Origin: Saccharopolyspora rosea
Lineage (GTDB): Bacteria; Actinomycetota; Actinomycetes; Mycobacteriales; Pseudonocardiaceae
Direction: 5' to 3'
DNA length: 64,000 nucleotides
NCBI RefSeq assembly: GCF_025643595.1
Contig: NZ_CP102826.1
Location: 4,030,001-4,094,000 of the forward strand
Positions 47,395-56,039 of the stretch are shown piece by piece. The stretch's first letter is position 1; every line of letters begins with the position of its first letter. The notes below the pieces were generated by a model. That model had not been told where the DNA came from and ran no database searches. It saw only the letters and a program-made list of their open reading frames with translations. Position numbers and translations under genes: made by a program.

Positions 47395-48828
47395 GTGGCA
47401 TCCCTGAGAGGATCCGATTCACAGAAGTCCGACGGGCAGCACCAGTGGGCCGTGAAGGACATCACGGTCACCGAACCGGGTGTCATCAGGCGAGCGGTCG
47501 CCGCCGCTGCGATCGGCAACGTGACCGAGTGGTTCGACTTCGGTGTCTACTCGTACCTGGAACCGACCATCCGGAAAGTCTTCTTCACCGGCCTGGACCA
47601 AACGACGGGCACGATCGCGACCCTGGGTCTGTTCGCGGCGGCGTTCCTCGTCCGCCCCTTCGGCGGGCTGTTCTTCGGCCCGCTGGGCGACCGCATCGGT
47701 CGCACCAAGGTCCTGTCGCTGACCGTCATCCTGATGGCCATCGGCACCTTCTGCATCGGCATCATCCCCGGCGCCGCGGCCATCGGCGTGGCCGCGCCGA
47801 TGCTCATGCTGCTGGCCCGGCTGGTCCAGGGCTTCTCGACCGGTGGTGAGTACGGCGGCGCGATGACGTTCATCGCCGAGTACGCGCCCGACCGCCGCCG
47901 CGGCTTCCTGTGCAGCTGGCTGGAGTTCGGCACGCTGACCGGTTATGCCATGGGCGCCACGCTGTCGGCGCTGCTGACCACCTACCTCCCCGACGACGCG
48001 CTGCTGTCCTGGGGCTGGCGGGTGCCGTTCCTCATCGCCGGTCCGCTCGGCGTCATCGGCCTGTACCTGCGGATGAAGCTGGAGGAGACCCCGGCGTTCG
48101 CCAAGATCGCCGCGGAGTCCCAGGAGCGCGAGGGCAACCAGACGCTGGCCGAGTTCCGCAGCATCTTCGTCAAGCACTGGCGGCCGATGGTCGTGTGCAT
48201 GGGCTTGGTGCTCGTCTTCAACGTCACCAACTACATGCTCACGGCCTACATGCCGACGTTCATGACCGAGACGCTGCCCGCGCACGGCAACGCCGGCATC
48301 AGCAGCACCGCCTCGCAGTTCCTGCAGATCGCCGTGCTGGTGGTGTCGATGGTGCTGATCACCTTCGTCGGACGGCTCAGCGACCGCGTGGGCCGGCGTC
48401 CGGTGGTGCTGTTCGGCTGCGCCATGCTGGTCGTGCTGTCCGTCCCCTCGCTGCTGCTGATCCGGTCGGGCAGCAACGGGACCGTCTTCGCCGGGCTGAT
48501 GCTGATGGGCCTGATGCTCCTCTGCTTCAACTCGACGATGCCCTCGACGCTGCCGGCGCTGTTCCCCACCGAGATCCGCTACGGCGGTCTGTCGATCGCG
48601 TTCAACATCTCGGTGTCGCTGTTCGGCGGTACGACGGCCGCGGTCACCAGCCTGCTGGTGGCCACGACCAACGACCTGAACATGCCCGCCTACTACCTCA
48701 TGGGGGCCGGCATCATCGGCGCCCTGGCGATCTGGTTCGCCAAGGAGTCGGCCCGCAAGGCCCTGCCCGGTTCGCCGCCTGCGGCGACCGATGAGCAGGA
48801 GGCCCGGGAGATGGCCTCCGCGCAGTAG
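47395..48828 (+). CDS. MFS transporter, metabolite:H+ symporter (MHS/ProP-like) family
   Basis: The protein has 477 residues from the GTG at 47395 (AGGAG site). Twelve helices are evident. MHS-specific motifs are AAAIGNVTEWFDFGVYSYL, FGPLGDRIGRTKVL, GFSTGGEYGGAMTFIAEYAP and GRLSDRVGRRPV. Relatives carry proline/betaine, dicarboxylates, shikimate or ketoglutarate; the substrate is not set by sequence. A strong terminator follows. Confidence 0.9.
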   Translation: MASLRGSDSQKSDGQHQWAVKDITVTEPGVIRRAVAAAAIGNVTEWFDFGVYSYLEPTIRKVFFTGLDQTTGTIATLGLFAAAFLVRPFGGLFFGPLGDRIGRTKVLSLTVILMAIGTFCIGIIPGAAAIGVAAPMLMLLARLVQGFSTGGEYGGAMTFIAEYAPDRRRGFLCSWLEFGTLTGYAMGATLSALLTTYLPDDALLSWGWRVPFLIAGPLGVIGLYLRMKLEETPAFAKIAAESQEREGNQTLAEFRSIFVKHWRPMVVCMGLVLVFNVTNYMLTAYMPTFMTETLPAHGNAGISSTASQFLQIAVLVVSMVLITFVGRLSDRVGRRPVVLFGCAMLVVLSVPSLLLIRSGSNGTVFAGLMLMGLMLLCFNSTMPSTLPALFPTEIRYGGLSIAFNISVSLFGGTTAAVTSLLVATTNDLNMPAYYLMGAGIIGALAIWFAKESARKALPGSPPAATDEQEAREMASAQ

Positions 48829-48844
48829 CGGCGTCGCGACGAAG

Positions 48845-48884
48845 AGGGCGGCCGCGGTGCACGACACCGCGGTCGCCCTTTTTT
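48845..48884 (+). terminator. Rho-independent terminator
   Basis: A 15-bp stem with one mismatch (AGGGCGGCCGCGGTG at 48845-48859 against 48865-48879), a 5-nt loop and six T (48879-48884) lie 17 nt after the MHS transporter stop. This is the best canonical terminator in the window. Confidence 0.92.
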
Positions 48885-48896
48885 CGCGTGCTCTGG

Positions 48897-49019
48897 TCAG
48901 TCGGCGAGCTGCTCGCGCAGCGCCCGACCGAGGCGGGTGCGCAGCCAGGCGGTGGCCGTGCCCGCCACGAGGAATCCGCCCGCCGCTTCGGCGGCCAGCA
49001 AACCGATCGTCGTGATCAT
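48897..49019 (-). CDS. 40-residue membrane peptide, unknown function
   Basis: The ATG at 49019 has a GGAGAA site. The peptide is one hydrophobic helix (TTIGLLAAEAAGGFLVAGTATAWL) with a basic amphipathic tail (RTRLGRALREQLAD). The longer frame upstream lacks protein character. It is convergent with the MHS transporter, and the shared terminator lies between them. A real small membrane protein is plausible, with no function assigned. Confidence 0.5.
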   Translation of the reverse strand: MITTIGLLAAEAAGGFLVAGTATAWLRTRLGRALREQLAD

Positions 49020-49185
49020 GTCGTTCTCCTTCGTACCCAACGCGACTTGGTGATGACGTGGGAGCGTCGCGCGAGGCGGGGTCGGCAGACCGGGACCGGC
49101 CCGCTGGTCGACACCGCTTTGCTGGCCTCCCGCCATGGGAATCGCCACATCGCCTCCTGTTATTTCAGCTGTTCAGCGGGTATTC

Positions 49186-49203
49186 GCGTGAGCTATGTCA
49201 CGC
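49186..49203. promoter_or_regulatory. Candidate CRP/GlxR-type site
   Basis: GCGTGAGCTATGTCACGC has 6-bp arms and fits GTGA-NN-TA-NN-TCAC, the core of actinobacterial CRP-family (GlxR/Crp) sites. It lies about 100 nt upstream of the class II aldolase start, so control of carbon metabolism by a cAMP-type regulator is plausible. Confidence 0.5.
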
Positions 49204-49299
49204 TTTGTCTCGTCCTGTCCGAACCGGCTCGGCGTTGACCCGGTTCCCGGGTCCCGGTAGGAACACGCGTGTTCGAAGGCGAGCCGGGCGGAGGAGCGC

Positions 49300-50172
49300 A
49301 TGCCACTGGTGGGAACCGGGCGGATCGTCGCCCCCGCGGCCGAACACCACCGGGGTGTCGCCGCGTTCAACGTCGTCCAGCTGGAGCACGTCGAGGCCGT
49401 CGTCACCGGCGCCGAGGCCGCGGGCGCCCCGGTGGTCCTGCAGATCAGCGAGAACACCGTGCGCTACCACGGCGAACTGGCTCCGCTGGCCTGCGCGGCA
49501 CTGGCCGCGGCACGCGCCGCCCGGGTCCCGGTGGCCGTGCACCTGGACCACGCGACCACCGCCGACCTCGTCGCCGAGGCGGTCGAACTCGGGCTCGGCT
49601 CGGTGATGTTCGATGCGTCCACACTGGACTACGCGGACAACGTCGCGGCGACCGCCGAGATCGTCGGGCGCTGCCACGCCGCCGGGGTGTGGGTGGAGGC
49701 CGAACTCGGCGAGGTGGGCGGCAAGGACGGGGTGCACGCCCCGGGCGCCCGCACCGACCCCCGCGAGGCCGCCGACTACGTGCGGGCCACCGGGGTCGAC
49801 GCGCTCGCGGTGGCGGTCGGCACCTCGCACGCGATGCTGAGCCGGGACGCGGAGCTGGACTTCGACCTGATCGCGGCACTGCGCGCCGCCGTGCCGGCGC
49901 CCCTGGTGCTGCACGGCTCCTCCGGCGTCCCGGACGCCGACCTCGGCCGCGCGGTCCGGGCGGGCATGACCAAGATCAACCTCGCCACCCGGCTCAACCA
50001 GGCGTTCACCGAGGCGGTCCGGGCACGCCTGGACGCCTCCCCCACGACCGTCGATCCGCGCAAGTACCTCGGCCCGGCCCGGGCAGCCGTCGCCGACCAG
50101 GTCGAACACCTGCTCGGCGTGCTGCACGCCGTCCCGCACGAGGGATCCACTGTGGAGTCGGCGCAACTGTGA
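49300..50172 (+). CDS. Class II fructose/tagatose-bisphosphate aldolase family protein
   Basis: The protein has 290 residues. The GatY/KbaY/Fba fold shows VAAFNVVQLEHVEAVV, the metal ligands in VAVHLDHAT and AELGEVGGKDG, and VLHGSSGVPDADLGRAVRAGMTKIN (metal His and phosphate site). It cleaves a ketose 1,6-bisphosphate (or 1-phosphate) to DHAP and an aldehyde. It is shorter than the housekeeping actinobacterial Fba, so a tagatose-, inositol- or sulfosugar-type pathway is possible. ATG with GGAGGAGCGC upstream. Confidence 0.88.
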   Translation: MPLVGTGRIVAPAAEHHRGVAAFNVVQLEHVEAVVTGAEAAGAPVVLQISENTVRYHGELAPLACAALAAARAARVPVAVHLDHATTADLVAEAVELGLGSVMFDASTLDYADNVAATAEIVGRCHAAGVWVEAELGEVGGKDGVHAPGARTDPREAADYVRATGVDALAVAVGTSHAMLSRDAELDFDLIAALRAAVPAPLVLHGSSGVPDADLGRAVRAGMTKINLATRLNQAFTEAVRARLDASPTTVDPRKYLGPARAAVADQVEHLLGVLHAVPHEGSTVESAQL

Positions 50173-51324
50173 CGCGCGGCGGTCCGGTCTCACCCGTTCA
50201 CGTGACTTCCGGCGGGGAGCCGGGCCGGTGGTGAGGCGGCCCCCTCGTCCGTCTCACCACCGGCGGGCGCGGCTGGCGGCTACCCCCAGCGCCGAACCGC
50301 CCACCGTCGGCGGCGCACCGTGCCGCCGCCGGTCCGCCCGCGGCTCCACCGACCGCCCCGGCGCCGCGGCGGCTGGCGGACGGGCGGCGCCCGACCTTCC
50401 CACCACCGCAGGCAGGGCGGCGCGGCGACGCGCCGCCTGGCTCAGGGTACGCCCGAGCACACCGACTGGCGAGCCCGAAAACCGCCACGGGAGCGAGATC
50501 TTCGCCCACTCGACCGACCACAGTGGACGTTCATGGGAGCCCGAGTCCGTGGGGGACCCACGCCTGGCCGCGCACGGCCCCCACCCAGCACGACACCCCG
50601 CGCCGCGTCCGCCGAATTTCCACCGAAAGAGCGATGCCGGTCAGGATGCGGGACCGCCCGGCGGATCGAAGGCGCCGAGGCCCGCACCGGGATCACGCCG
50701 GGCGCCGAGCACGCGGCGGAGTCGCCCGCGCGCGGACCGACCGCCAGCACGCCGGCGCCGAGCCCACCCGGTCACGACCAAGCCGGGTGCGCGGAACCGC
50801 ACCGAGCATGAGCCCACCGCAGGCCGGGACGGACCGGGCCGAGGTGCCGACACCCGCACTCGACGCCCGCACCGAATCACCGCCCTGCACAACGCATCCC
50901 ACCTCGATCCGCCCGTCCAACCACGCCGCGACCGGGAAGGCGAACAGCTGGACCGCACTCGAACAACGACCGGAAAAGGCCGCGATTGGGCGATCATCTG
51001 TCCAATTCAGAACACTGTGGACTCTCCAGCGCAGTCCCGCACTGGCCGCGATCCCGCACCGATGTCGGCGATACTGCGAAAAATCCGGAACGAATCAATC
51101 CACAGTGGACCTCGATGATGCCCGGACGTGCAGCGCCCGCCTCCACCCGGCCCCGGGTGCCGATCGGCTCCGGCTCGTACCCGGCCGCCGCACCCACGAC
51201 CCCGGCTCCGACCTCCACGACGCGCATCACCGCTCACCCCCGACCGCCGTCGGCTTCGCTCAGCCGACGGCGGTCGATGACGTTAGCCTGCGGGAGCGAC
51301 GATCCGCCCCGAAAGGATGCCGCC
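50173..51324. other. 1.15-kb stretch without a convincing gene
   Basis: Open frames exist on both strands, but they are low-complexity, rich in R, P, A and H, and have no ribosome site or recognisable domain. The tract holds one exact copy of the palindrome TCCACAGTGGA (51099-51109) and two near copies (around 50517 and 51010), with another exact copy (TCCACTGTGGA, 50146-50156) just before it. The last 85 bp carry the long hairpin described separately. It probably includes the promoter of the gene at 51325. Confidence 0.5.
51241..51276. promoter_or_regulatory. Perfect 15-bp hairpin upstream of the GT28-acyltransferase gene
   Basis: CGACCGCCGTCGGCT (51241-51255) and its exact complement (51262-51276) flank a 6-nt loop, 48 nt before the GTG at 51325. 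No T-run follows. It could be a terminator for upstream transcription, an attenuator in the leader, or a protein site. Confidence 0.55.
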
Positions 51325-53706
51325 GTGACCGTCCAGCCGCGTCGGGTGCTGCTGATCAGCGCCACCATCGGCGAAGGCCACAACGCCACCGGCCGCGCCG
51401 TCGAGGAAGCGGCGCGGCGCGTCTGGCCCGGCTGCGCGGTGTCCTGGTCGGACGCGCTGCGGGTGATGGGCCGCTGGGTGTCCCCCGCGTTCAACCGGAT
51501 CTACGTGGTCAACGTCGAGACGACCCCGTGGCTGTACGACTTCTTCTACGACTCCCTGTGGCGCCACCGCTGGTTCGCCAACGGGTGCCGCCGGTTCGTC
51601 GGGGCCTGGGCCGGACGGCGGCTGCGCCCGGTCCTCGCCGAGCACCGCCCGGATCTCGTGGTGTCGACCTACCCCCTGGGCACCGCCGGGCTGAACTGGC
51701 TGCGCCGCCGCGGCGAACTCGACGTCCCGGTGGCCGCGGTGGTCTCCGACTTCTCCCCGCACCCGTTCTGGGTCTACCCAGAGGTCGACCTGCACTACGT
51801 GATGAGCGAGGCGAGCCTGCGGGCACTGCACCGTGCCGAACCCGACGCGGTCGGCGCGGTCTGCGCTCCCCCGGTCGTCCGGGCGTTCCGGCCCACCGAC
51901 CGCGCGGCCGCCCGCCGCTCGGTCGGCCTGCCCGAACAGGGGTTCGCGGTGCTGGTCTCCTGCGGTTCGTTCGGGTTCGGCGCGGTGGACCGGGCCGTCG
52001 AGGCGTGCCTGCGCGCCGACGGGGTGGACCGGGTCGTGGTGGTCTGCGGCCGCAACGAGCCGCTGCGCCGCCGCTTCGCCGACCGCGACGACCCGCGCGT
52101 GGTGGCGCTGGGGTGGGTCGACGACATGCCGATGCTGACCGGTTGCGCCGACGTGGTGGTGTCCAACGCGGGCGGGGCGACCGCGCTGGAGGCGGTGGCC
52201 TGCGGACGCGCGCTGGTGATGTTCGAACCCATCGCGGGCCACGGACGCGCCAACGCCGAACTCATGGCCGAGGCCGGGCTCGCCGAGCTGTGCCCGACGG
52301 CGCAGGACCTCACCGCGACGCTGCGGCACTGGACGTCGGACCCGGACGTCCTCGCCGAACGCGAGCAGACCGCGCTCAAGCACGGCCTCGCGGGCGAGTT
52401 CGACGAACAGGTGGCCGCGCTCGCCACCCTCCCCCGCCACCACGGGCGGCGGCCGCTGCGCGCCCAGGACGCCTTCTTCGTCCACGCCACGACCCCGCAG
52501 GTCCCGCAGCAGACGGGCGCGGTGCTGGCGCTGGAGAGCAACGCGCGGTCCACCGGCGAGTGGCACGACCTGCTCACGTCCCGGATCGAGGAACGCGCGG
52601 CGAGCCTGCCGATGCTGACCCGGCGCCTGGTGCTGCGCCGGGCCCGGAGACCGCAGTGGGCGCGCGCCGGATCCGTCGACCCCACCGCGCACCTGAGGTG
52701 CCGCGAGGCGCACGGCGAGCGCGACGTGCGGCGGCTCGTCCACGAGTTCTTCACCGCCCCGGTGCGCACCGACCGCCCGCCGTGGGAACTGCTGGCCGTC
52801 AACGACCCGGACACCGGACGCACGTCCGTGCTGTCCAAGATGCACCACTCGCTCGGCGACGGTGTGGCGATCACCAGCACCCTGCTGGCGCTGCTGGCCG
52901 ACGACGCACCCACCCCGCCCGCAGCGCCGACCGGCGCGCGGCGACCGGGCGTGCTCGAACGTGCCGCGCCGGTGCTGCGCGGACTGGTCAGCCTCGCCCG
53001 TGCCGGTTCCAGCCCGTCCCGGGCGCTGACCGGCCGCAGCACCAGCGGCAGGACGTTCGGCACCGCCGAACTCGCCGCCGCCGAGGTCCGCGCCTGCGCC
53101 CGCGCGCACGGCGTCGGCAGCACGGCCCTGCTCGTCGGGGTGGTGGCCGAAGCCCTGCACCGGGCGCTGGACGGCGCGCCGGGCGATGTGTTCCGCGCAA
53201 TGGTGCCGCGCACCGCGCGCACCGGCCGGGACGGTGCGGGCGCCGGAGCGCCCGGCAACCACACGCAGTCGTTCTCCGTCGACCTGCCCATCGGACCGAT
53301 GCCGCCCGCCCGACGACTGGCCGACGTCGCAGCGGCCCTGGACGCCCGGGAGCGCGCCGGTCAGCCCGCCGCGGCCGGCGCGGTCCTCGCGGCGCTGGGC
53401 CGGCTGCCCGCGCCGGTGCACGCCTGGCTGGTCCGGCGGATCTACCAGCGCCGGTTCTTCAACGCCGTGGTGTCGGTGATGCCCGGCCGCCGCCGCCCGA
53501 CCCGCATCGGCGGCGTGCTGCTGCCCGTCGTGCTGCCGGTGCTGCCGCTGGCCGACGGGGTCGGCTTGGCGGTGGGCGTGGTCAACTGGGGCGAACGCGT
53601 CGGCATCGGCATCACCGCGGACCCCGGGCTCGCCCCGGACGCCCGCGCACTGGCGGACCTCGTCCGCGACGCTTTCACTGACTTGCAGGGAGGCGAACCG
53701 ACGTGA
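51325..53706 (+). CDS. Fusion of GT28-type glycosyltransferase and WS/DGAT-type acyltransferase
   Basis: The protein has 793 residues from the GTG at 51325 (GAAAGGA site). Residues 1-370 are an MGDG-synthase/UgtP-like GT-B: RVLLISATIGEGHNATGRAVEEA, VSDFSPHPFW, VSCGSFGFG and VVSNAGGATALEAVACGRALVMFEPIAGHGRAN. Residues 376-793 match wax-ester synthase/DGAT enzymes: LRAQDAFF, PPWELL, the catalytic MHHSLGDGVAI (HHxxxDG, 507-513), NHTQSFSVDLP and a C-terminal membrane-associating stretch. A glycosyltransferase acting on a lipid joined to an acyltransferase suggests one protein that makes and acylates a glycolipid. The frame is continuous. GTGA overlap with the next gene. Confidence 0.88.
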   Translation: MTVQPRRVLLISATIGEGHNATGRAVEEAARRVWPGCAVSWSDALRVMGRWVSPAFNRIYVVNVETTPWLYDFFYDSLWRHRWFANGCRRFVGAWAGRRLRPVLAEHRPDLVVSTYPLGTAGLNWLRRRGELDVPVAAVVSDFSPHPFWVYPEVDLHYVMSEASLRALHRAEPDAVGAVCAPPVVRAFRPTDRAAARRSVGLPEQGFAVLVSCGSFGFGAVDRAVEACLRADGVDRVVVVCGRNEPLRRRFADRDDPRVVALGWVDDMPMLTGCADVVVSNAGGATALEAVACGRALVMFEPIAGHGRANAELMAEAGLAELCPTAQDLTATLRHWTSDPDVLAEREQTALKHGLAGEFDEQVAALATLPRHHGRRPLRAQDAFFVHATTPQVPQQTGAVLALESNARSTGEWHDLLTSRIEERAASLPMLTRRLVLRRARRPQWARAGSVDPTAHLRCREAHGERDVRRLVHEFFTAPVRTDRPPWELLAVNDPDTGRTSVLSKMHHSLGDGVAITSTLLALLADDAPTPPAAPTGARRPGVLERAAPVLRGLVSLARAGSSPSRALTGRSTSGRTFGTAELAAAEVRACARAHGVGSTALLVGVVAEALHRALDGAPGDVFRAMVPRTARTGRDGAGAGAPGNHTQSFSVDLPIGPMPPARRLADVAAALDARERAGQPAAAGAVLAALGRLPAPVHAWLVRRIYQRRFFNAVVSVMPGRRRPTRIGGVLLPVVLPVLPLADGVGLAVGVVNWGERVGIGITADPGLAPDARALADLVRDAFTDLQGGEPT

Positions 53707-54623
53707 ACCCGCACGGCACGGTGCTGGTCGTGGCCGTCCCGGCCGCGACCCTCGGCGCTGCCAGCTTCGGGCTGGCCAGCGCGGTGCAGCACCGCGTCAC
53801 GAAGGAGGTTCCGCCGGTGCGGACGCTGAACCCGCGGATGCTGTGGGAGCTGGTCCGCAAGCCCATGTGGGTGCTCAGCATCCTGGCCGTCCTGGTGGGG
53901 CTCTCCTTGCAGGTCGTGGCCCTGGCGTTCGGGCCGCTGGTGCTGGTGCAGCCGCTGCTGGTGACCTCGGTGCTGTTCGGCGCGACGTTCGCCGCGCTGC
54001 TCGCGCACCGCAGGGTCGACGTCGTGCTGCTGCTCGGTGGACTGGCTTGCGTGGGCGGCCTGTCGGCGTTCCTGGTGCTGGCCCGCCCGACCGGCCAGAG
54101 CAACGAGTTCTCCGGTCGCTCGATCATCCCGCTGGCGCTGGTCCTGGGCCTGGTGGTGATCGCGGCGCTGCTCGCCGCCCGGTGGATCCCCGGCGAACTG
54201 GGCGTGGTCGGCCTGGCCGTGGCGACCGGCGTGTTCTACGGCGTCACCGCCGGGTTGATGAAGGTCGTGGCCGGGCAGTTCCGCTCCGGCGGCGTGCCCG
54301 AGCCGTTCCAGCACTGGTCGCTGTACGCGGTGTGCGTGATCGGCCCGATGGGTTTCCTGCTCAGCCAGCAGACCTTCCAACGCGGCCGGCTGATGTCCCC
54401 GGCGCTGGCGGTCATCACCACCGTCGATCCGCTGGTGGCGGCGGCGATCGGGGTGAACTGGCTCGGCGAGCAGATCGACTCCTCCCCCGGCATCGTGACC
54501 GGCGAGGTCATCTCGGCGGTGGTCATCGTGGGTGGCATCGCCGTGCTGGCGCAGCGCGGGGAGCAGTTGCGCCGCGCCGCGGAGCGCCGCAGCGGGTGGT
54601 CGGCGGAGTCCACATGGGGCTGA
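53703..54623 (+). CDS. DMT-superfamily membrane protein (EamA/NIPA-like)
   Basis: The protein has 306 residues with about nine or ten hydrophobic helices (LVVAVPAATLGAASFGLASAVQH at the N terminus; LSLQVVALAFGPLVLVQPLL; TTVDPLVAAAIGVNWLGEQ). It resembles the DMT/NIPA-like proteins of actinomycetes with unknown cargo. It overlaps the GT28-acyltransferase gene by 4 bp, so moving the glycolipid or a precursor is a reasonable guess. Confidence 0.82.
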   Translation: MNPHGTVLVVAVPAATLGAASFGLASAVQHRVTKEVPPVRTLNPRMLWELVRKPMWVLSILAVLVGLSLQVVALAFGPLVLVQPLLVTSVLFGATFAALLAHRRVDVVLLLGGLACVGGLSAFLVLARPTGQSNEFSGRSIIPLALVLGLVVIAALLAARWIPGELGVVGLAVATGVFYGVTAGLMKVVAGQFRSGGVPEPFQHWSLYAVCVIGPMGFLLSQQTFQRGRLMSPALAVITTVDPLVAAAIGVNWLGEQIDSSPGIVTGEVISAVVIVGGIAVLAQRGEQLRRAAERRSGWSAESTWG

Positions 54624-55351
54624 CGCTCGACGGGAGGACCGCGCTGGTCACGGGCGCCTCTTCCGGCATCGGCGCGGCCACCGCCGCGGCGCTGGCCGAC
54701 GCCGGATGTCGGCTGCTGCTCGCCGGTCGCGACGAGCTGCGGCTGACCCGGGTCGCCGACCGCACCGGCGGCAGCCGCCTGCTCGGCGACCTGACCGACG
54801 CCGCCCACCTGTCCCGCGTGGCGCGCGCGGGCGCGGACGCCGACCTGCTCGTGCACAGCGCCGGGATCGGCTGGTCCGGCGAGCTCGGCGAGATGCCCGC
54901 CGAGCGCATCCACGACCTGGCGGCGGTGAACCTCACCGCCCCGATGCTGCTCACCCGCGACGTGCTGCCGGAGATGATGCGGCGCGGCCGGGGGCACGTC
55001 GTGTTCGTCGCGTCGATCGCCGTGGTCGGCGTCCGCGACGAGGAGGTCTACTCGGCGACCAAAGCGGGCCTGCGGGCGTTCGCCGCGGGGATCCGCCCCC
55101 GGGCCGCGGCCCGGGGCGTCGGGGTGACCACGGTCTTCCCCGGCGCGGTGCGCACCCCGTTCTTCGACGGGCGCGGCTACGACCGCCGCTTCCCGCGCAT
55201 GGTAGCGGCCGAGGAGGTCGCCGCCGCCCTGCTCCGCGCCGTCCGGCGCGGAACGGAGGAGGTGTACGTGCCGCGCTGGCTCGCCCTGCCCGCGCGCCTG
55301 CAAGGCGCAGCGCCGGGACTGTTCAGCCGCCTGTCGCGGCGCTTCGGCTAG
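54614..55351 (+). CDS. Short-chain dehydrogenase/reductase
   Basis: The protein has 245 residues. TGASSGIGAATAAALADAG (cofactor), LVHSAGIG, catalytic SIAVVGV and YSATK are all present. The end (VPRWLALPARLQGAAPGLFSRLSRRFG) is amphipathic and may contact the membrane, as in SDRs acting on lipids. It overlaps the DMT gene by 10 bp and so belongs to the glycolipid operon. Its last 29 bp overlap the convergent membrane-protein gene. Confidence 0.88.
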   Translation: MGLTLDGRTALVTGASSGIGAATAAALADAGCRLLLAGRDELRLTRVADRTGGSRLLGDLTDAAHLSRVARAGADADLLVHSAGIGWSGELGEMPAERIHDLAAVNLTAPMLLTRDVLPEMMRRGRGHVVFVASIAVVGVRDEEVYSATKAGLRAFAAGIRPRAAARGVGVTTVFPGAVRTPFFDGRGYDRRFPRMVAAEEVAAALLRAVRRGTEEVYVPRWLALPARLQGAAPGLFSRLSRRFG

Positions 55352-56015
55352 GTCCGGAGCCGAATCTGAGCCGGATCCCGGCACCGCGCAGCTCGCGGCG
55401 GAACCACAGCAGGGACGCCACGGCCGCCAGCGCGACGAGCCCGAACGAGCCCGCGGTGCTCAGCACCAGGAAGTCCCGCAAGCGCGCCGCGGCCAACGCC
55501 CACAGCGTGCCCAGCCCGTTGACGGTGAACACCAGCGCCCACAGCAACGACACCCGTCGGAAGAACCGCTTGACCCGGGCGTTGCCGGTCAGCTCCGGGG
55601 GCAGGATGCAGAAGTCGTCGGCGAGTTTGGCCAGGAAGGTCCGCTCGAACGGCAGCGACGCCAGCAGCACCGCCGCGAGCAGGAAGTTCTGCAGGCTGGG
55701 TTCGACGAGGTAGACGAAGGTGCTGCCGGTGGCGAACCCGGCGGCCGTGCGCACCGCCAGGATCGCCGCGGACAGCCACAGCACGGTCGGAACCGGGGTG
55801 CGCCGCACCAACCGCACCGCGAGCGCCCCCGCCACCCACGCCAGCGCGGCCAGCAGTCCCCCGACGAACCCGGCGAACTCCAGCAGCAGGAAGAACAGCA
55901 GCAGCGGGGCCAGCACGGTCTCGGCGAGGTGCTTGGCCGCGTGCCACAGGTGCGCGGTCAACCCGTGCAGGTGCACGGTGCGCTGTTCCGCGCGGTCCGG
56001 GACGTCGCGCGCCAT
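55323..56015 (-). CDS. VC0807-like (DUF3159-type) integral membrane protein
   Basis: The protein has 230 residues with about six helices (APLLLFFLLLEFAGFVGGLLAAL; LLWALVFTVNGLGTLWAL; FGLVALAAVASLLWF). It resembles the VC0807-domain membrane proteins common in actinomycetes; function unknown. It is the last gene of the hopanoid operon, 24 bp after HpnH, so a link to hopanoid placement or transport is possible. Its 3' end overlaps the convergent SDR gene. Confidence 0.75.
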   Translation of the reverse strand: MARDVPDRAEQRTVHLHGLTAHLWHAAKHLAETVLAPLLLFFLLLEFAGFVGGLLAALAWVAGALAVRLVRRTPVPTVLWLSAAILAVRTAAGFATGSTFVYLVEPSLQNFLLAAVLLASLPFERTFLAKLADDFCILPPELTGNARVKRFFRRVSLLWALVFTVNGLGTLWALAAARLRDFLVLSTAGSFGLVALAAVASLLWFRRELRGAGIRLRFGSGPSRSAATGG

Positions 56016-56039
56016 GGTTCCGCCTCCCCGGCCGGGTCC

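Noticed and set aside
50228-51118. A hypothetical protein in the gene-free stretch
   Set aside because: Composition is R/P/A/H-rich on every frame, starts lack ribosome sites, and several frames on both strands are equally open.
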